Assembly (NCBI GenBank): GCA_023437755.1
Contig: JAEZFJ010000405.1
Location: 1 to 7,924, forward strand
From: Pseudomonadota bacterium
Lineage (GTDB): Bacteria; Pseudomonadota; Alphaproteobacteria; Rhizobiales; Devosiaceae
DNA length: 7,924 nt
Direction of reading: 5' to 3'
The notes below the pieces were generated by a model. That model ran no database searches. It was not told the DNA's origin and worked only from the letters and a program-made list of their open reading frames with translations. A program made the position numbers and the translations under genes. Shown piece after piece: positions 6,604-7,924 of this stretch; the first letter of the stretch is position 1; each line of letters opens with the position of its first letter.

Positions 6604-7924
6604 AGCGCAGCGCCTCGACGGGGTCGTACTGCGCCGCGCGCCAGGCGGGGTAAAGCGTTGCGAGGAAGCTCAGCCCCAGCGCCACGCTCACCACCACCGC
6701 CACTTCCACCGGATCGGTCTTGGACGGCAGTGAGGACAGGAAGAACACTTCGGGCGGAAACACCGCTACCCCAAGCGTATTGGACACGAACGCCCGCAGC
6801 GACTCGGCGTTGGCGGCCACGATCAGCCCCAGCACCAGCCCGGTCAGGGTGCCGATGACCCCAACAGCAGTGCCCGTGATCGAAAAGATCCGCATGATCG
6901 CCCCACGTGTCGCCCCCATGGTGCGCAGCACCGCGATATCGGCACTCTTGTCTTTCACCAGCATGATCAGGCTCGAGATGATGTTGAACGCCGCCACGAG
7001 GATGATCATCGACAGGATGGTGAACATCACCACCCGCTCCACCTGCAGAGCCGAGAAGAAGGTCTCGTTGCGTTGCCGCCAGTCGGTCAGCACCATCGGC
7101 CGCAGGTTCGGGATCTGGTCAATGCGCTGGCGCATCAGCGTCACCGCATCGGGATTGTCGATGAACACTTCGGCCGCGGAGGCGAGGCCGATGCGCTGGT
7201 AGGCGGCGTCGATCTCCTCGTCGGTGGCCAACGGATCGAGCGGCGGCACGCCGGGCTTGAGCACCTCGTCCACCAGCTTGAAATAGTCCTGCGCCGCCTC
7301 GAGCGGCATGTACATGAAGAAGCTGTCGAACTCGACCATGCCGAGATCGAAGATGACGTTGACCGGGTAGGACTTGATCTGCGGCGCCGTCCCGAACGGC
7401 GTCATCGAGCCGTTGGGATTGATGATGGTGACCTGGTCCCCCAGCGTCACGCCCAGGGTTTGCGCCAGCCGCCAGCCGATACCAACGCCGCGGCTTTCGT
7501 CCCAGCCATCCCAGCCGCCCTGATCTGCCGCGTCGTACAGCAGGTTCAGCTTCTGGATGTTCTCTTCGTTCATCCCGCGGACGGTGACACCGGTGGAGTT
7601 CCCCTGCCCCGAGGCGAGCGCCTGCCCCTCCACGAAGTACACGGCGAAGCTGACGCCATCGACCTCTTCGAGAACTCTGACCGTCTCCTCATAGTCGGAG
7701 AACTTGCTCTCGATCGGGATGGCGGTGAAATGGCCGTTGAGCCCGAGAATCTTCGTCAGCAGTTCGGCCCGAAAGCCGTTCATTACCGACATCACAACGA
7801 TCAGCGTCGCCACCCCGATCGTCACGCCCACCATGGTCAGCGAAGCAATGACGGAGATGAACGCCTCCTTGCGGCGGGCGCGCAGGTAACGGCTCGCGAG
7901 CATCCACTCGAAGCGCGAGAACGG
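6596..7924 (-). CDS. lolC: LolC/E-type permease of the lipoprotein-releasing ABC transporter (5' end outside the window)
   Basis: This is the inner-membrane partner of LolD. At least 442 residues are present and the frame stays open to the right edge: PFSRFEW precedes the first in-window ATG at 7903. That prefix belongs to the family's conserved N-terminus, so 7903 is not the true start. Counting from 7903 as residue 1, membrane segment 1 is about 15-43 (ending VVMSVMNGFR). A periplasmic domain covers about 45-285. Segments 2 to 4 lie near 290-316, 335-364 and 399-423. SADIAVLRTMGATRGAIMRIF is the cytoplasmic coupling region that docks on LolD. The end PAWRAAQYDPVEALRYE is typical of the family. 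Many alphaproteobacteria have one hybrid permease (LolF) instead of separate LolC and LolE; the single gene here fits that, but upstream sequence is unseen. A stretch near residues 211-246 looks longer than usual. Confidence 0.93.

Noticed and set aside
7901..7903. ATG at 7903 as the start of the Lol permease
   Set aside because: The frame stays open upstream and encodes PFSRFEW, part of the conserved N-terminus, so the start is beyond the window.

Overview
The window is high-GC chromosomal DNA from an alphaproteobacterium, most likely order Hyphomicrobiales (Rhizobiales). The evidence is a divK-pleD pair, a DUF3572 gene translationally joined to an alphaproteobacterial-type DNA polymerase IV with an N-terminal CxxC/CxxC segment, a COG3146/DUF482 gene with a HIT gene just downstream, and a single LolC/E-type permease next to LolD. 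A Devosia-like lineage is my impression only. There is no mobile element, CRISPR array, tRNA or rRNA, and no gene-free stretch longer than about 130 bases. The content is mostly housekeeping.

Layout. (1) Positions 1-772, minus strand: divK, then the first 111 codons of pleD, which runs off the left edge. Both encode receiver domains of the phosphorelay that controls the cell cycle and c-di-GMP. A candidate promoter and a 5' UTR hairpin lie upstream of divK. (2) Positions 871-2923, plus strand: DUF3572, dinB and a RidA-family gene, linked by a GTGA and an ATGA stop/start overlap. (3) Positions 3010-5789, plus strand: a COG3146 acyltransferase-like protein, a fusion of a fatty acid hydroxylase/sterol desaturase-type membrane domain to a short-chain dehydrogenase (SDR), and a HIT hydrolase whose start overlaps the fusion's stop. 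All plus-strand genes may form one long transcription unit. (4) Positions 5794-7924, minus strand: a LolC/E-type permease (5' end outside the window), lolD overlapping it by 8 bases, and a candidate 23-residue membrane peptide with a good ribosome binding site, convergent with the HIT gene.

How the genes work together. DivK and PleD act in one phosphorelay. LolC/E and LolD form the inner-membrane ABC machine that releases outer-membrane lipoproteins. The plus-strand group looks like a mixed housekeeping operon (translesion synthesis, metabolite repair, nucleotide hydrolase) into which the hydroxylase-SDR gene may have been inserted.

Most worth a second look: the hydroxylase-SDR fusion, the 23-residue peptide after lolD with a hairpin over its Shine-Dalgarno sequence, and a proline-rich insertion in the periplasmic domain of the Lol permease. 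I see no clearly new multi-gene system.
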